From Tetragonia tetragonoides (Eukaryota > Streptophyta > Magnoliopsida > Caryophyllales > Aizoaceae), in the NCBI GenBank assembly GCA_038025085.1, contig CM076140.1:5257501-5321500 (forward strand): a stretch of 64,000 nucleotides of DNA. Direction: 5' to 3'. This document shows, piece by piece, positions 36,082 to 54,880 of this stretch. The position numbers and the translations under genes are program-made. The number at the start of each line of letters is the position of its first letter. Within the stretch, counting starts at the first letter, position 1. The notes under the pieces were generated by a model. It did not search any database and was not told the origin of the DNA. It saw only the letters and a list, made by a program, of their open reading frames with translations.

Positions 36082-37151
36082 TTCTCTATTCGCTTGTCAT
36101 TGGCAAAATGGCAAATAGCAAAGAATTTTCAGTTTTTCACAATAGAAGACCATGGAAGCAACTAGCGAGTACTCGCTGAAAACAAGTACCCCGTACACGC
36201 TATTGTTTATTTTCATTTCTATTTTGGGCTAATTCAGTGATAAGTTACTTTCTATTTTTTGTATTGGATAAGGGGAATTTACTGAGTGACACTTGACATT
36301 TAGATTTTTTTCAAATTTATAAATATAAATTAGCGAGTACAACGTTGACGATTAAGATTCATGTGTAGTTTAGAGCATGATAACCCATTTGAGAACATGT
36401 TTCTTTTCATTAATTTGATTCGGAGTTGGAACCGAACAGGTGTGATTAAAACTTGGTGAACCGAATAAAATTGAAGTTGCAAAAAAAAAAAAAAAAAAGA
36501 ATTCTTAAGGATTGATATAAGGTTAAAGAACTTAGCAGTTTGAATATGATATCCATAATTGCCTTCTATAGTCGATATACATAAGGATATTCAAAACTAA
36601 ATATGTAAAATTTTCAAATTATTAGATTTGCAATTCGAAATTCAATTCAAAAAGTAAGAGTTCTGGGATATTCCAAATAAGATATTGGGTTATCTCAATA
36701 ATCTCATTCGATATGTTCATTTTTTTCAATTTTAACAAAAGTCAACAAAGTTCAACAAAATTACACAATTGACAAACAAACTATCTCATGAATTTAAAAA
36801 TAAATAAATAAATTTTATTTAGCAAAATAATATTGCGTGAAATAATTTAACAAGAAATAACTGCGGCTTAATTTCATCTCATCATTATCAAATTCAAAAG
36901 CTACCATCCCAAAAAAGCCCAAAAATAAATCTTGCAAGGAAAAAAAAAAAAATTGGACTGAATTGAGAATTCGGAGAGACCAAAAAAGTGAAGCAGCACA
37001 GGGAGGACAAATCACAAACAAGCCCAAACATAAGATCTCTTGGGCGAAACAGGGAGACGATTCTCCGAATTCAAAGGAAAAAAGAGAACCAGTTTAGGGA
37101 AAAAGAGAGAAAGAGATTTCGAAAGAGAGATTTTCTGAGGAGAGAGAAATC
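36082..37151. other. Divergent promoter region
   Basis: Separates the minus-strand 78-residue gene and the plus-strand gene at 37152. It is AT-rich with poly-A (36480-36498) and short caacaaagttcaacaaa-type repeats near 36740. The right end is a purine-rich 5' UTR (gaaaaagagagaaagag). Confidence 0.5.
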
Positions 37152-40100
37152 ATGGCGTCGAGTGCTGTACAACCCCCTTTACCACCCACAACAACAACAA
37201 CAGCAACAACAACAACAACAAACCCCCACGTAACACCACAAAATCAAAACAACCCAGTTTTAGCAAATTCTCATAATGGTTCAAAATCATCATCTTCAGC
37301 AATTACAACTCAAAATCTCCCACCACCTTCTGCTCAAATTACTACCAATAATAGTAATAATAACAACAGTTTAAACCCCAAGAAGAGATCTATTGACCAT
37401 GTCAGTCATATCCAGAGCTCTCCATACTTCAAGATGCGTGCTATTGTCAATGAACTTCGCCCCCTTTTTCTCGAGGTGATTTCTCTTCAAAGTTTGTTTC
37501 TTTTTTGTTTTTCCTCTTCTGGGTATCGTTTGTTTTCCTGATTTGCTCATTGTTTTGGTCATTTCTCGTTTGTTGATTTGTGTCTATTGTAGTTTTAGCT
37601 TGTGGGTACTGTGTGTTCAAATGGGTTGTGGGTTTTAGTTAATTTTGCTTTCCTGCTGATTTCAGTTTTTGTAGTTTTTATAGCCGAAAACTGTAATTTA
37701 GCTTGTAGGTAATGTTTGTGCAAATGGGTCTTGCTTGAATTTCAGTTTACTTTAGTTTCTTAGCACTTTGACCTAGTATCCCGTCCCATTTTCAATGAGG
37801 GTGGTTTTAGTATATTTAGTTTGTGATTTGGCCTATTTTGCGTCAATGCTAATGCTGAAGCTTTGTTGTGCTCTCTGGGATTTTTTAATTTTAATTTTAA
37901 TGCAATTCCCTCCAAAGGAATGGAGATATGAGTTGATGTTTGAATCTTCAGCCAAATTGGTTGTTGGAAGGTTATGATCTTTGGGTGTTGTCTCATTAGG
38001 TGATGGAGAGGGCAAACTGAAAGTAGGCAAACCCTGCTTGAATTGGCATGATTTTTTTTATGAAGTTTACACTTTCTGATATTAAACACCGGAACAAGCT
38101 GGGTCATAGCTTGTATGTAACTCATGTTTGGAATAAGTTCTTCATACTTGTGCCCTGCGTTTCTTACATTCAAAAGGATAAGGACGGGCTGACGGTATGC
38201 ATTTGGATCTGGTGGTCTGGCCTGGCCAAGCTATTTCCAGGATATCTCGTTTGTCCTTTTGGTTAATTCAAGTGTATTAGGCCTTTGTATTCTTTATTTT
38301 TTTGTGTGTGGAAAATCTATACCCACAGGACAGCCAGTCTAGGTAATTGCAGAGTGCAGTATCCTTTCGTCATGGCGCCATCACCTAATCAAGATGTGCT
38401 TTTAATATCATTATTCATCACGCATCTTACATAATTAAGCATAGAGAATCCCTTGACAAGATGATTTAGAATATGGAGTTTATAGAAGGTGCCTACTAGC
38501 TAACACTGGATCTATAAGTCTATAACTATGCCTAGGTGAGCCTTCATTTTCAAATACATACTAGTGATACTACTTGAATACCAGCCAATGTCTTATGGTA
38601 TCTTCCATGCAAGGAACAATTCTCATAACGATTAATACATTCCCATGTAATCCAGATATAGTTCACTCCATTCATATTTATGGTTCTGAAGTTACAAAAC
38701 AAGACAGAAAAAGATGATGAACATGCAAACCGAGTACACTGTACAAATTACAATGGATGTTGTAAATAGCGACCTGATTTTGATGGATGTGGAACCAGAT
38801 AATGGCCGTCATGCTATGCTATGGCAATTATATCAAGCTGCTTTGTATTTGATTTTAAAGGAGCTATCCCTAGAGATATGGTTGGATGTCATAAGTCATA
38901 ACTCATAATAGGTAATTAGGTATCAATTATTTCATATTTCATTATTTTGGCCTTTCTGCATATATTAACATGTGTTGAAGGCTCTGTTTCGGAAACAAAC
39001 ATCCAAACTTTAAGCTTGATTTGGCCAAAATTCACATCGCATGACTCTTGACATAGCGACCCCGAGATGTGGCCATCTGCTCATACTGCTATTGCAGCAG
39101 TGTGACCTTTTCAGCAATCGCTGCCACGACTGCACTTTTGTTTGTGAACACCGGATCAATAGGGTGGACTTGTACATATGTCCAGGACTTTTGGCTTCTC
39201 GTGCTCATCATGTGCTTCTGCTGTTTTTTGTGATTAGAGGTTGTAAATATGTTGAAGTTCCTACCCAAGTGTAGTTTCTGACAACATTGTAGATTTTCTT
39301 CATATCCCTGTGTTAGGAATTTAGGATAGCCTTGACGAAGTGCTTGTCTCTTCTTTTGGTAGCTTCTCAGCACATGTCAGGGTGGTACATTGTTAATCTA
39401 CTTGTTTAATTATTTTATGAGATATGTACTGCCTAAATCTACTGGTTATCTTGAAGATGGCAAGTGAACCTCTAAAACCTAGTTCTTCTAGTACACTATT
39501 TGGAAAGCTATTGAACCTAGTCGAAGTATGCTTTGTAGTGGCTCTTCGATATGTGACATGTGATGTTCTAATCTAGTATTTTTCTAAAAAGTTGCTTCTT
39601 GAAATGAATGTCATTGCAGAATACTTTGAGGTGGTATTGCTATTATGTCGGGGTGTTAACAACAGGAATGCTTATTTTATACTGCTGTGGTGTTTTGTTC
39701 ATAGCATGAGATTGATAAACTTTATTTTTTGGTTGAAGGTTCTTCGCGCCCCTGATATCCAGAAATGTGAAGCTGGTCTTGGAATCAAAGAAAGTACAAT
39801 CACTTTTCTCTTCTTTTTCTTTGTTTAGCTAAAAGATAAAAAATAACTCAAATACTAGTAATGATCTGCATGTTTAGTTTCTTGGCCCAAAGAAAAGGGG
39901 GAGGTGGGTTCAAAATCTGTAGATTAACACCTTTTGTCGTCCTGGATTTTTGGCTTTTTCGGACAATAAGCCTGTAACAAAACATCAGATGCTGCCATCT
40001 GTCTTTCATATAATCTTACTCGTTTATGGTTTTCTTCTCTGTTACCTTTTCTGTGTTATTCCTGCTGTTACTCATTTAGTCGACTGTTTTATAATTTCCA

Positions 40101-40496
40101 GAAATGAAGGTTATGATAGATCTATGTAAACAGAAGACAGTAGAGAATGTGCCTCTAGTCCAACTTAATAATGGAGCAGGAAGTCAAGATCTCGGTAGTG
40201 AGAAACAGGGTGTACAGAAGCCGGCTTTGATGTCTCGAGACAGTCCTGCAGATCACCTATCTCAACCACAAATGGACCGATATTTTGCGAGACCAGGTGA
40301 AGATAAGCGCTTCCCTGTTGGAAATAGCCTTGAAAAGCAAACACCTGATGGTACCAACAAGATTCCTGGAACATATGTTGTTGGTGGCTCTGCATTTGGC
40401 TGGAATTTCATCACATTCCACGGAACTAAACCGGAGTATTATGGCAGAACCAAGGAGGCATTTCGAGCTGAAAATTTGAGCAGTAGTATTTTCTAA
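37152..40496 (+). CDS. Conserved plant protein of unknown function
   Basis: Three exons, 37152-37475, 39739-39793 and 40102-40496, give 257 residues. Residues 1 to about 75 are low complexity (Thr, Pro, Asn and Ser runs). A conserved-looking core follows across exons 1-3: SPYFKMRAIVNELRPLFLEV, LRAPDIQKCEAGLGIKEKMK and VMIDLCKQKT. A polar linker leads to a second core near the C-terminus: GTYVVGGSAFGWNFITFHGT then KPEYYGRTKEAFRAEN. I have seen this two-core layout in plant proteins annotated only as uncharacterised. No catalytic motif is visible. Intron 1 is 2.26 kb and I found nothing coding in it. Confidence 0.8.
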
Positions 40497-41968
40497 TTTC
40501 CTCCATTATTAGGATCGGCTTCTTTTTTTTGTGACCTTATTTTTTTGGCACATTTCCAGACATTCTAGTAGTCACCCTATTAGTACCCCCATTTGTTGTA
40601 TATTGGGTTGTCTTCCTACTGATTGAGAACTACTCTCTTAACCCAAATTGATTCTCAGTTTCTCACTATCATCGAGCCATGACTCACATTATGTACCAAG
40701 ATCCAAGAATATCGTTAATGTAATCCCTTACAAGCATGAACAGTATAGTTCATTGCATTTGATCGATAATCTCTTTCCTTACCTGAGACATCTTCTCTCT
40801 TTATCTCTAGTATGATGAATGTACTCTTTCTAGACAACATTACTTTTCCAAAGTCTAGATAACTTTTGGGTGAAAGAAAAGTCTAGATAACTTTTACTTA
40901 GTACGTATAAATTTTATTTTGTGAAAAAAGATTTATCCAACGACTAATTAAAAAATAGTGATCACAATATAGATGTCCAAGTAAAATAACAAAAGGTTGA
41001 AATGTGAAGAACTCAACAACATCCCATTATGTGGTCTACTCATTTTGCTAAAATGTATGTCTATATCAGTATTACTACTCAATTAAACATTTTAGAAAAA
41101 GTCACTACTCAATTCTAATTGACGATAATCACTAACTAATCATGTAGACTCCCCAAAATTTCACCCAAAAACAAAAGTCAACTTCCCCAAAAAAATTAAT
41201 TCATGTACAGTCAAGATAATTAAAGATACCAGTCAAGTTTCTTATCAATAAAAATAAAAATAAAAATAAAATAAAATAAGGTACCAGCCAAGTTAAGTTG
41301 TAAAATAGCAGAAAACCCTATCTGTTTTTTTTTTTCATTTTTACTTTTTTTTTAAGAAAACTCTGGGTAACTTATATAAACAACATCGAATTTAGGGAGG
41401 GCCGAAGTATTTGTGTCTCGTTAATCCTTTTGCTTTGCAATTGTGGATACTTTGCATCATATTATGATCTTTTGAAACCCTTCTTAGGTTCCCCAGCTGC
41501 CGAATTAATTTTTTTTGGCTAAAAAATGTTTGCAAGGTATGCTAATTGCTCTCTTGTTTCTTTTTTCTTTTTTTTTTTGCTATGTCGTTTTTATTTATTT
41601 ATATGCTCCAAAATCTTGACACTTTCTGTTAGGGTTTCACCAATATTTGTATTTGATCTTGTAACAAAGCACATTGCTTCGGATTATTGTGATTTTCACT
41701 TCTCAGTTCTCATATACACATACAACTTGCTTGTACTTCCACCAAAAAAAAAAAAAAACAATTGATTATTTATTTTGAAGTTTGATAGTCTTGGAGATGT
41801 ACGCTAAGTGTTTCGTATAGGCGGATGAAGACTGGGTTTCAAATTCAAGTCCCTAGTTAATTAACACATAAATGATGACATAAGGACTGTAACGAGTTGA
41901 GCTAAACGATGTTTTTTGTATCATTGCGCGGTCACTTGAATCTTAATTAGTTGTTTTCTCTTTTTCAG
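40497..41968. other. Intergenic / upstream of small hydrophobic-protein gene
   Basis: AT-rich, with simple runs such as (aaaat)n at about 41250-41278. The first exon of the next gene may lie here but no start with the needed phase was found; the ATG at 41526 followed by a gtatgc donor leaves the wrong phase. Confidence 0.4.
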
Positions 41969-42692
41969 ATTATTCAGAAATTCCACAAAAAGGGTTTGGA
42001 GTTGGAGGAGGGGTAATGTGCATGTTCCCCATAGTATTCGTAGGACTTCATGGTACGTCAATCATGGACCATATATTTCATATTTGTGAAGTACTATCAT
42101 GATTGAAAAACCACATTGCATGTTAAAATATTTAACTTCAAATTTTATTTTATTTTTTTGGGTTGTGATGCGCGAGGGGTCCTAATAATTGATTTGCAGG
42201 GTAGAGGATATGTACATAGAAAAGGGTATGCAAATAATTCACTGAACTAATTTCTTCCCATCTTCATATATATGTTTGAATTTTGATGATGATTTGGTTA
42301 GTTTAAAGACTTATTCTTCATTACTACCATGTTAATTAGCTGTGACGACTATGGCTGTCGCTGAGTTGGCTGTCATAGGAGCTGGACTTTATGCCATTAC
42401 ACGAGTTGTTCTTCGGTGAGTATCTCCCTCGTGTTCACTACTGAACATACTGATGCAAGGTTGAGGGTTTGTATTGTGAGTTGTGTGACACTGTGACCTG
42501 TTTCCAAGGTTTCCTTTCAAGAATGTTGTATGTTATTTTCCTGTCTGCTCTGCTAAGAGAATAAAATTTGCTATCAATGATATTTATTGTGTACCACATT
42601 AATGTCTTGGGCATCTTTTGTTACTGACAGTGTCATTGTTGCACAGGCCTAAAGCAGGTGATAGTACCATAGAGCAAGAGCAAGTACCATAA
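41969..42692 (+). CDS. Small hydrophobic protein, 5' end unresolved
   Basis: Three exons read in one consistent frame: 41969-42052, 42340-42415 and 42647-42692. They encode GFGVGGGVMCMFPIVFVGLH, then AVTTMAVAELAVIGAGLYAI, then TRVVLRPKAGDSTIEQEQVP and a stop. This gives two hydrophobic, Gly/Ala/Val-rich segments and a short acidic tail. Exon 41969 begins at a clean acceptor but needs one base from an exon I cannot find. The first internal ATG (42016) would give about 55 residues. No family recognised. An alternative last exon is described separately. This could also be a decayed gene fragment. Confidence 0.45.
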
Positions 42693-43259
42693 GTTGGAAA
42701 ACAAAGGTTAGACTGTGTTGATTAACATTCTTGCATCAAATTTTAGACTGCTTTCTTTCAACTGCATGTACTATATCTGGGTGTTCTTTTTGTTGGTGGC
42801 TAAAGTGTTCTGCAATGCTGGAGAGTTAGATATTTGGTCTGACTAACTTCATGACCTTGCAAAAATTGGATATATAACGATAACTTAGTCATAATTTCTT
42901 CTGTGTTCTTACTGTGAAATAAAATTCTCTTGAGGATTACTGTACAAGGCAAAGTTCAGAAGAATAAGGTTTCAAATTCCTTTTTTAGTCTTTTATTGAT
43001 TTTCTTCTACTTTTGGTAAATTTTCATTCTGTTCCTGTTTCTGTTTCCTGTATGTAATATCAGTTCAAGTTCTTTGCTGTAGTTGCTGTCCTCATTTGTC
43101 CAGCAATGTACATTGATAATTTGATGCTATCATGTAAAACAGTTAAAACAGAGCTAAAGGAAGTCTAAAAGAGATTCAGCTTGTAGGCTTCAAAGTCTTC
43201 ATCTTCCATCAATTGTTGGATTTGATACGATAGATAAAGGTTTGATCATCTTGTATCAG

Positions 43260-43545
43260 GGAAACTGCGCCGGAGGTCCAAACAGCAACTATGCAGCAGC
43301 CGACGAAACAGGTGGAGGTCCAAAGAGACATTGAGCAGCTGCAGAAGGAACAGCAGGTTCTGAAACAGAAGACGGAGGTCCAAACTATGCAGCAGCAGAA
43401 GGAACAACGTGTTTCGGAAGAGCGGGTTTTACATAGAGAATCAAAGCAAAAAGAGACACACAAGGACGTTTCTTTGGAAGCAACCATAGTAAGGGCCTCT
43501 GTTGCAACAGTAAGGGCTTTTCTAAAGGCACTTGTTAGTGACTAG
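43260..43545 (+). CDS. Alternative Gln/Glu-rich coiled-coil last exon
   Basis: It follows an acceptor (tgtatcag|g). When joined to the donor at 42415, it restores a CGG codon and reads RETAPEVQTATMQQPTKQ, then about 80 residues rich in Gln, Glu and Lys, to a stop. A short internal repeat (EVQTATMQQ, VEVQRD, TEVQTMQQQ) suggests expansion of a heptad-like unit. The matching phase suggests a second isoform of the small hydrophobic protein, with a long coiled-coil tail in place of PKAGDSTIEQEQVP. Confidence 0.4.
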
Positions 43546-44091
43546 TGACAAAGAGGAAGTCTAGTTGTTAGCTGACTAATTACTGTTGACTAATTACTGT
43601 TGTCAGTCTCTTTAGTTAGGTACTCCGTATCTGTTAGTTGACTTAAAAATGTTATAACAAAATTAGCAGTGCATTATTTGAGAAAGAACAGAAATAAACC
43701 AACAGGAATAGAAGTCATATTCTTTTTCCAAACATATGAGCCGATTTTTTGATTGAAAAAAGCCACCCAAATTCTTCCGTTACAAGAGAAAAGATTGTTT
43801 ACTGTACACAAATTACATGTTTGTCACATTCGATGCCTTGAACTTGCAACACTTCAATCCATGTGGTATACAAGAGATTCTGAACCTTTTGAAACCCAAA
43901 GACCTGAAAATATAATGCTTGGATACTGTAAAGCAAATGGAGGGAAAATGGTCAAAAATTTAATTATATGCATCCTGTCCTGAACTTCACATGTTCAGAG
44001 CGTGTCTGGAGAAGGCACCTTCCAATCAGTATTAATGTGGTAACTTCACACAAAAGGCGTGACATTTTAAGGCCTTACAGTCAATTCCGAT
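43546..44091. other. Convergent 3' region before BSK
   Basis: A tactgttga-type short repeat lies near 43580-43610. The open frame at 43753-43983 has no recognised similarity and lies in the expected BSK 3' UTR. Confidence 0.45.
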
Positions 44092-50144
<6,053 letters not shown>

Positions 50145-52965
50145 TCTCGGTAAGAGAAATCTGATGCCCCAACAGCAAATTACCCCCCGAAATCCTGCTA
50201 AGATAGTGTTCTTGTGAGAGAATATTCATATTTGTCAACAAAACACCTTTCTTCACCCAAAATAAGGGAACTATTACATACAGCAAAGGCTGCTTGGCCA
50301 GCTTCACATGGCAATGCCTTGAAGCTTTATCTATACAATACAATACAGAAAGGCCGTTGCTAATGGTTCCCCCATAGAAAGCATGGACACCTCGGATAGG
50401 TTCCGTGTCATGTCTCCAACCAACGAACACAAAACAAAATGACACTATTAGGCTTTTCAGCCATTCCCGTGTTTGTTCGTGTCCATGCTACATAGCCTCA
50501 CTCCCTCCCCCTATGGCATTTCTGCGTTCAATTATTTGTAGTGTCACCAGTGCTAGCACAATGTCATTCATTTAGGCAATTTGACATTAGAAAGCTGAAA
50601 TCTTTGAACTTTAAAGCCTTAAAGGTATGTTTACTCAGATACATGACGGGCAGATTCCAAATTTCACAACTTTAGTATAACCAGCTCTGCATTTACAAGT
50701 CATAACCAACTCAAACAACATATTGACTCCAAATAAGGAAAGGTCGACAGCTAAAAAGATCAAAATTTTGGCAATAAAATCTAACAACCCATTTGCAGAA
50801 AAACCCCAAAATTGAAACAGAAATATATATTGCTTTCCCCCACCCAACCCCACAAATAAAGTCACCTTTTATAAACCCACAGCTCTTCAGTGTACAGATT
50901 TGCTTCCCACAGCTCCAAAACTCTACTTCTATTAAAATTTTCAACATATTATCAAACCCAGATCCAAATTTTTAAGACCCAACAAAAAATTACACACAAA
51001 ATCAAAATCAAGGGAATAAATGGGCAAATGAGTACCTGAGAATCAACAAGCAAAGTCCACACTTAAAATCAAACAACCCTCAGGCTCTGAAACTTGAGAG
51101 CTGAGCTAGCAATAACCTCTACCACTATATTTCTGTGGGGAATACAATGAATAAGAGGGGTTAGATCAGATCAAGCAATTGGGACATGTAATTTATTAGT
51201 GGGCCTTTGAAGATATATATGCCAAAATAAAATCCAAGATAATCATCATCTATTGAAAATTGGGGTTTTTTTTTTCCTTTTCTTTTCTTTGGAAACCAAA
51301 ATGAACGAGGGAGAAGAATTGGGATTGGTTTAATTTTTCCTTGGAAATATTGTCTGAGTTCAAGGAATTTGAAAAGGGTCAATCTTTGGAACTGTTGTAT
51401 TCACTCAATCAATCTCTAATTCTCTCTCCTAAAGACTTTAACTTATGTAGGGTGTGTGGACTCTGGATTTGTTGGTCTTTTTTCTCTCTCTAGCCAACAC
51501 TACAACAGTGGGGAAGTGGCTGTAATAATAATCGGCGTTGATTTTACAGAGCGGCGCCGGATTAATTTATGAGACATCACATAATTGGTCAATTCAATTC
51601 AATTCCAAATCTTTTCTATCAAAATAAAAATCAAATCTTTTCTTTTCTCTTTTTCTTTTCTTTTTGTTTCTGGTTTGTAAAATGGGGAATTGATTTATGG
51701 AGGACTTTATGGAGTTGCACGTGGGATGTACTCAAGCTATATCCACACTTGGAGATTCGTATCTTTTAGCCTTTTTAGCATTCTTTGCCATGATTAGAGC
51801 TTTTCGTAGAGGCTTAAAAAGTTTTTGGGGATTCTCTTCTTTCTTTTTGGGGGTGAGGGGTTGTGTTTAAGAAAATGATTATGCTTGTGTTGTTCATCAT
51901 GCTAAATTTGCTAAGGAACATGAAAAACAGATGGGCAACCACATGAAAATAAAGTAATCTAGCAAGTTACAATGCTACATTAGCTATTCCATACTTCTCG
52001 TGTTTCTACTTTGGAGAATGATACATTCACCCATTATATTTCTCGTTTAATATCGAGATGCATCTGAATTCGGTATACAAAATTTTTTTAGTAGGTAATG
52101 TGGTGATTATATTTTATACATGTGTAATATACTTCATTTGAGCACGAAAATGTTAATTCTAATAATGGTTTATCTTGTAATTGCACATTTATTTATCCTT
52201 TTTAAAAGTTAGAAAGCCGATTGGAATAACTTGATCGCAAACTTAAATTTTCAATGCAAGTAAATGTTTTTTTTGGTGCAATGGAGGGCCAAAGCCCTGT
52301 TCCAATGCAAGTAAATGTTAAGTTTGAGAAGTTCACTTCCAATATGTGTGTCCAGCTAAAAATGCAATGGTTAACAAATTACTCAGAATAAAACTCGATT
52401 TGCCTTTCTTTTAATAGTCATATGTTGGGAGTGACTTATTTGATTTTTAAGACAATATATCAACATATGTCATTAGTTTGTATACATTCATTTACTTATG
52501 TTAGTTAGGATTAGGTCCTCATTAGTTAACCCCCTCCACACAAAAAAAAAAAAAAAAAACATCCACTAGGCTAACATACACACACCAAATTTAAACAAAA
52601 ATCCGGCTATTTATTTTAGCATTAAGCAATGTCGACTAATTTTTTTTTTTCCCCTAAAAGAAAAAAAACAATGTCGACTAATATGACAAAAATGACAACG
52701 TCAAAACATTTGTATAGGATCGTTAAGTCTTGGGTGAGATCAATTTATGGTAATAAAGTAGGTTCACTATTTAAAAATGGTGGAGTTACTTATTATGAAT
52801 AATGACTTTTATTTTACTAATAAAAAGCGCCTCTCGTCTCTTCACCAAAAAAAAAAATGTCTCTCGTCTTATCGAAAGTTACAAAAAGACTGCGTTATAC
52901 AAGTGTTGTGATTTTTATTTATTAAAAAATTAAATATCTTTAAATAAAGTGGGTCGTGTGATATT
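50145..52965. other. BSK 5' region and intergenic DNA
   Basis: The BSK 5' UTR is probably split by an intron, with a donor-like cag|gtactc on the minus strand near 51036 and a promoter beyond 51400. The rest is AT-rich with no recognised gene. Confidence 0.45.
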
Positions 52966-54162
52966 CTAGGTTGCACGGATACCGATACGGATACGGATAC
53001 GGGTGCGGGATACTGCAATTCTAAATTTCCTAGGATACGGGTACGGCAAAAATATAATTTAAAATATAAATAACAACTTAAAAAAAAAGGTTAAGTACAA
53101 TTCAATTTATGACATTTACTGACATTGTTAACATCTATATACCATTTTTCATTAAAAATACAAGACCGGAGCTGAAACGCATGAGTAATAAGTTGATGAC
53201 TAATTAGTTGCTGGTATGGATGTGTGGAAGATTGAGAGTTGGCGAACCGACCCGCTGCTCCGGTAAGCGTAAGCCTTCAAATTAGACAAGATGGAGGCAA
53301 TGATGAGAGAGAAAGGTCATTTCCTTTGGGTTGCATAGGATATATTTAGAGAAATACTTAATCTTTGTTGCAAAAAATATAATTAATTGAAGTGTTTGCT
53401 AATTTGGCTTATCCTTAAAGTATCCATCGTGTATCCGAGGAGTATCCGTAATTATTTTGGGAAAAAACTAATACGAAAAAATAGGATACTTCTCCGATAC
53501 GAATCGGGTGCGTATTACCAAGTATCGGGCGTGTATCCTAGAAGTATCGGTATCCTAAATGTATCGGATACGGGATACTGCCGTTAGGGCTACACATCCT
53601 CCGCGCCAAACCGGTTTTTTTGCCCGAACCGGTGTAAGGTTCCCGGTCCGGTCGTCAGTTCGTGTTTTATGCGCGACCGGTTATCGATTTTTTCCCGTCA
53701 AAAATCGGTGGTCACCGGTTATGATCAAACCGAACCGGAATGTGAATTACTTTTTTTTTGTTTTAAATTTTTAAAGTTAATATTTGCCCAGTTGCCCTAC
53801 GAATTTTTTTTTTTTTTGGGAAAAGTTAATATATCGTTTAAGGTTTGAGAGCATGACAAAGTTGACAGGAGCAAGTGTTGAGTCTGTCGACACTTGACAA
53901 CCAGCATCAGTGTGCAGCTGCAAGCGGCTAAGCGCCCAGCAGGTGTGATAAAATTAAAAAAAAAAAGAAAAAGTGACAGTCGGTCTTGGCCGATCAGAAC
54001 CAGTTCTAAACCGAACCGGATGATCCAGTTCGGTTAATTAATCGACTCTGACCAGTCAGGACACCGATTCTCATTTTCTGGAATTCCTGTTTTCGGTTCG
54101 GGCCGGTTTTGAACCGGTGTGCAGTCCTAACCACCGTTGGGCCAGGTATCGGTGCAACCTGG
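52966..54162. mobile_element. Outer hAT-like element, disrupted by a second element
   Basis: Terminal inverted repeats ctaggttgcac (left) and gtgcaacctgg (right), with subterminal gataccgatacggatacg repeats at both ends. The 8 bp duplication is gtgatatt (52958-52965) and gtgatata (54163-54170), one mismatch. It is interrupted by the element at 53585-54129. Without that insert it is about 650 bp, with no transposase frame. Confidence 0.78.
53585..54129. mobile_element. Inner hAT-like element nested in the outer one
   Basis: Ends tagggctacacat (left) and gtgtgcagtccta (right), inverted and imperfect, with repeated aaccggt/accggtt motifs near both ends. The flanking 8 bp are actgccgt (53577-53584) and accaccgt (54130-54137), six of eight matching, as expected for an older hAT duplication. 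The middle is AT-rich and non-coding. Confidence 0.75.
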
Positions 54163-54369
54163 GTGATATAGAGGCCGATAAGGCTAAGTGGGCCGGGCTA
54201 ACTGCAGAACACTGACACAGTCCAAGAGAGAGCCAGACTAACAATTAGGGCACACAATCAACAAAAATTGGGGTTTAGGGTTCTTCCGCGAAAAATCGCA
54301 CAAATTGTGACTTAGAAGAAGAAGAACAAGTAGAAGATCGAATTCTGAAGCTGAAAACTTTCGTCAAAC

Positions 54370-54880
54370 ATGTCGAAGAAAAACAATCTTGCTACTCGCA
54401 AGAGACAGCACGATTTCGATAAGCGAAGTATCTTTCTTTCTCTCTCCTAATTTTCTCTGCTTGTCGTATCATTTCGGATTATTACTTATCAATTTTGGGG
54501 GATTTTTTTTTTTTTGATGTATCAGGAGAAAAGGAGGAGAAAGAAAAAAAGGAAAAGAAGCTTCATGCCAAGAAGAACAAAATGAAGGTAAATGTGATTT
54601 GGATATTTTTATAATTGAGTTAATTTAACATCTAGTATTAGGGCTAGCTAATTTGTTTGGTTAGTTTTTCTATGCTGTTACTAGTAAAAGTGGTATTGTA
54701 TTAGAATTTTTTTTTGCCTTTTTTTGAAGTGGGTTTGGAATTTGATGTTTGAAGGTTGATGGGGGTGATAAGAAGGTGAAGAAAACGACTAAATTCCAAA
54801 TGGGGAAGAAAAAATTGAAGACGAAATTGTCGGCATTGGCGAAAGCTAAAGCTGCCCAAGCTATGGAACTTGATAATTAA
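54370..54880 (+). CDS. Small lysine-rich conserved protein (81 aa)
   Basis: Exons 54370-54427, 54526-54587 and 54755-54880 give 81 residues. It starts MSKKNNLATRKRQHDFDKR, continues with a charged helix (EKEEKEKKEKKLHAKKNKMK) and ends KLKTKLSALAKAKAAQAMEL with a final DN. About a third of residues are Lys, so nucleic-acid or ribosome-related work in the nucleus is plausible but inferred only from charge. I recall similar short proteins in other plants, without a name. None of the three exons stands alone as a long frame. The 5' UTR begins near 54240, just beyond the hAT insertion. Confidence 0.8.

Noticed and set aside
41526..41765. Possible first exon starting MFAR, like Snf7/VPS32
   Set aside because: Its donor phase (2) puts the following exon in a frame that soon stops, and the next residues do not match Snf7.
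41800..41920. tRNA-like box pair
   Set aside because: The A-box-like and B-box-like parts are on opposite strands, so no SINE is supported.
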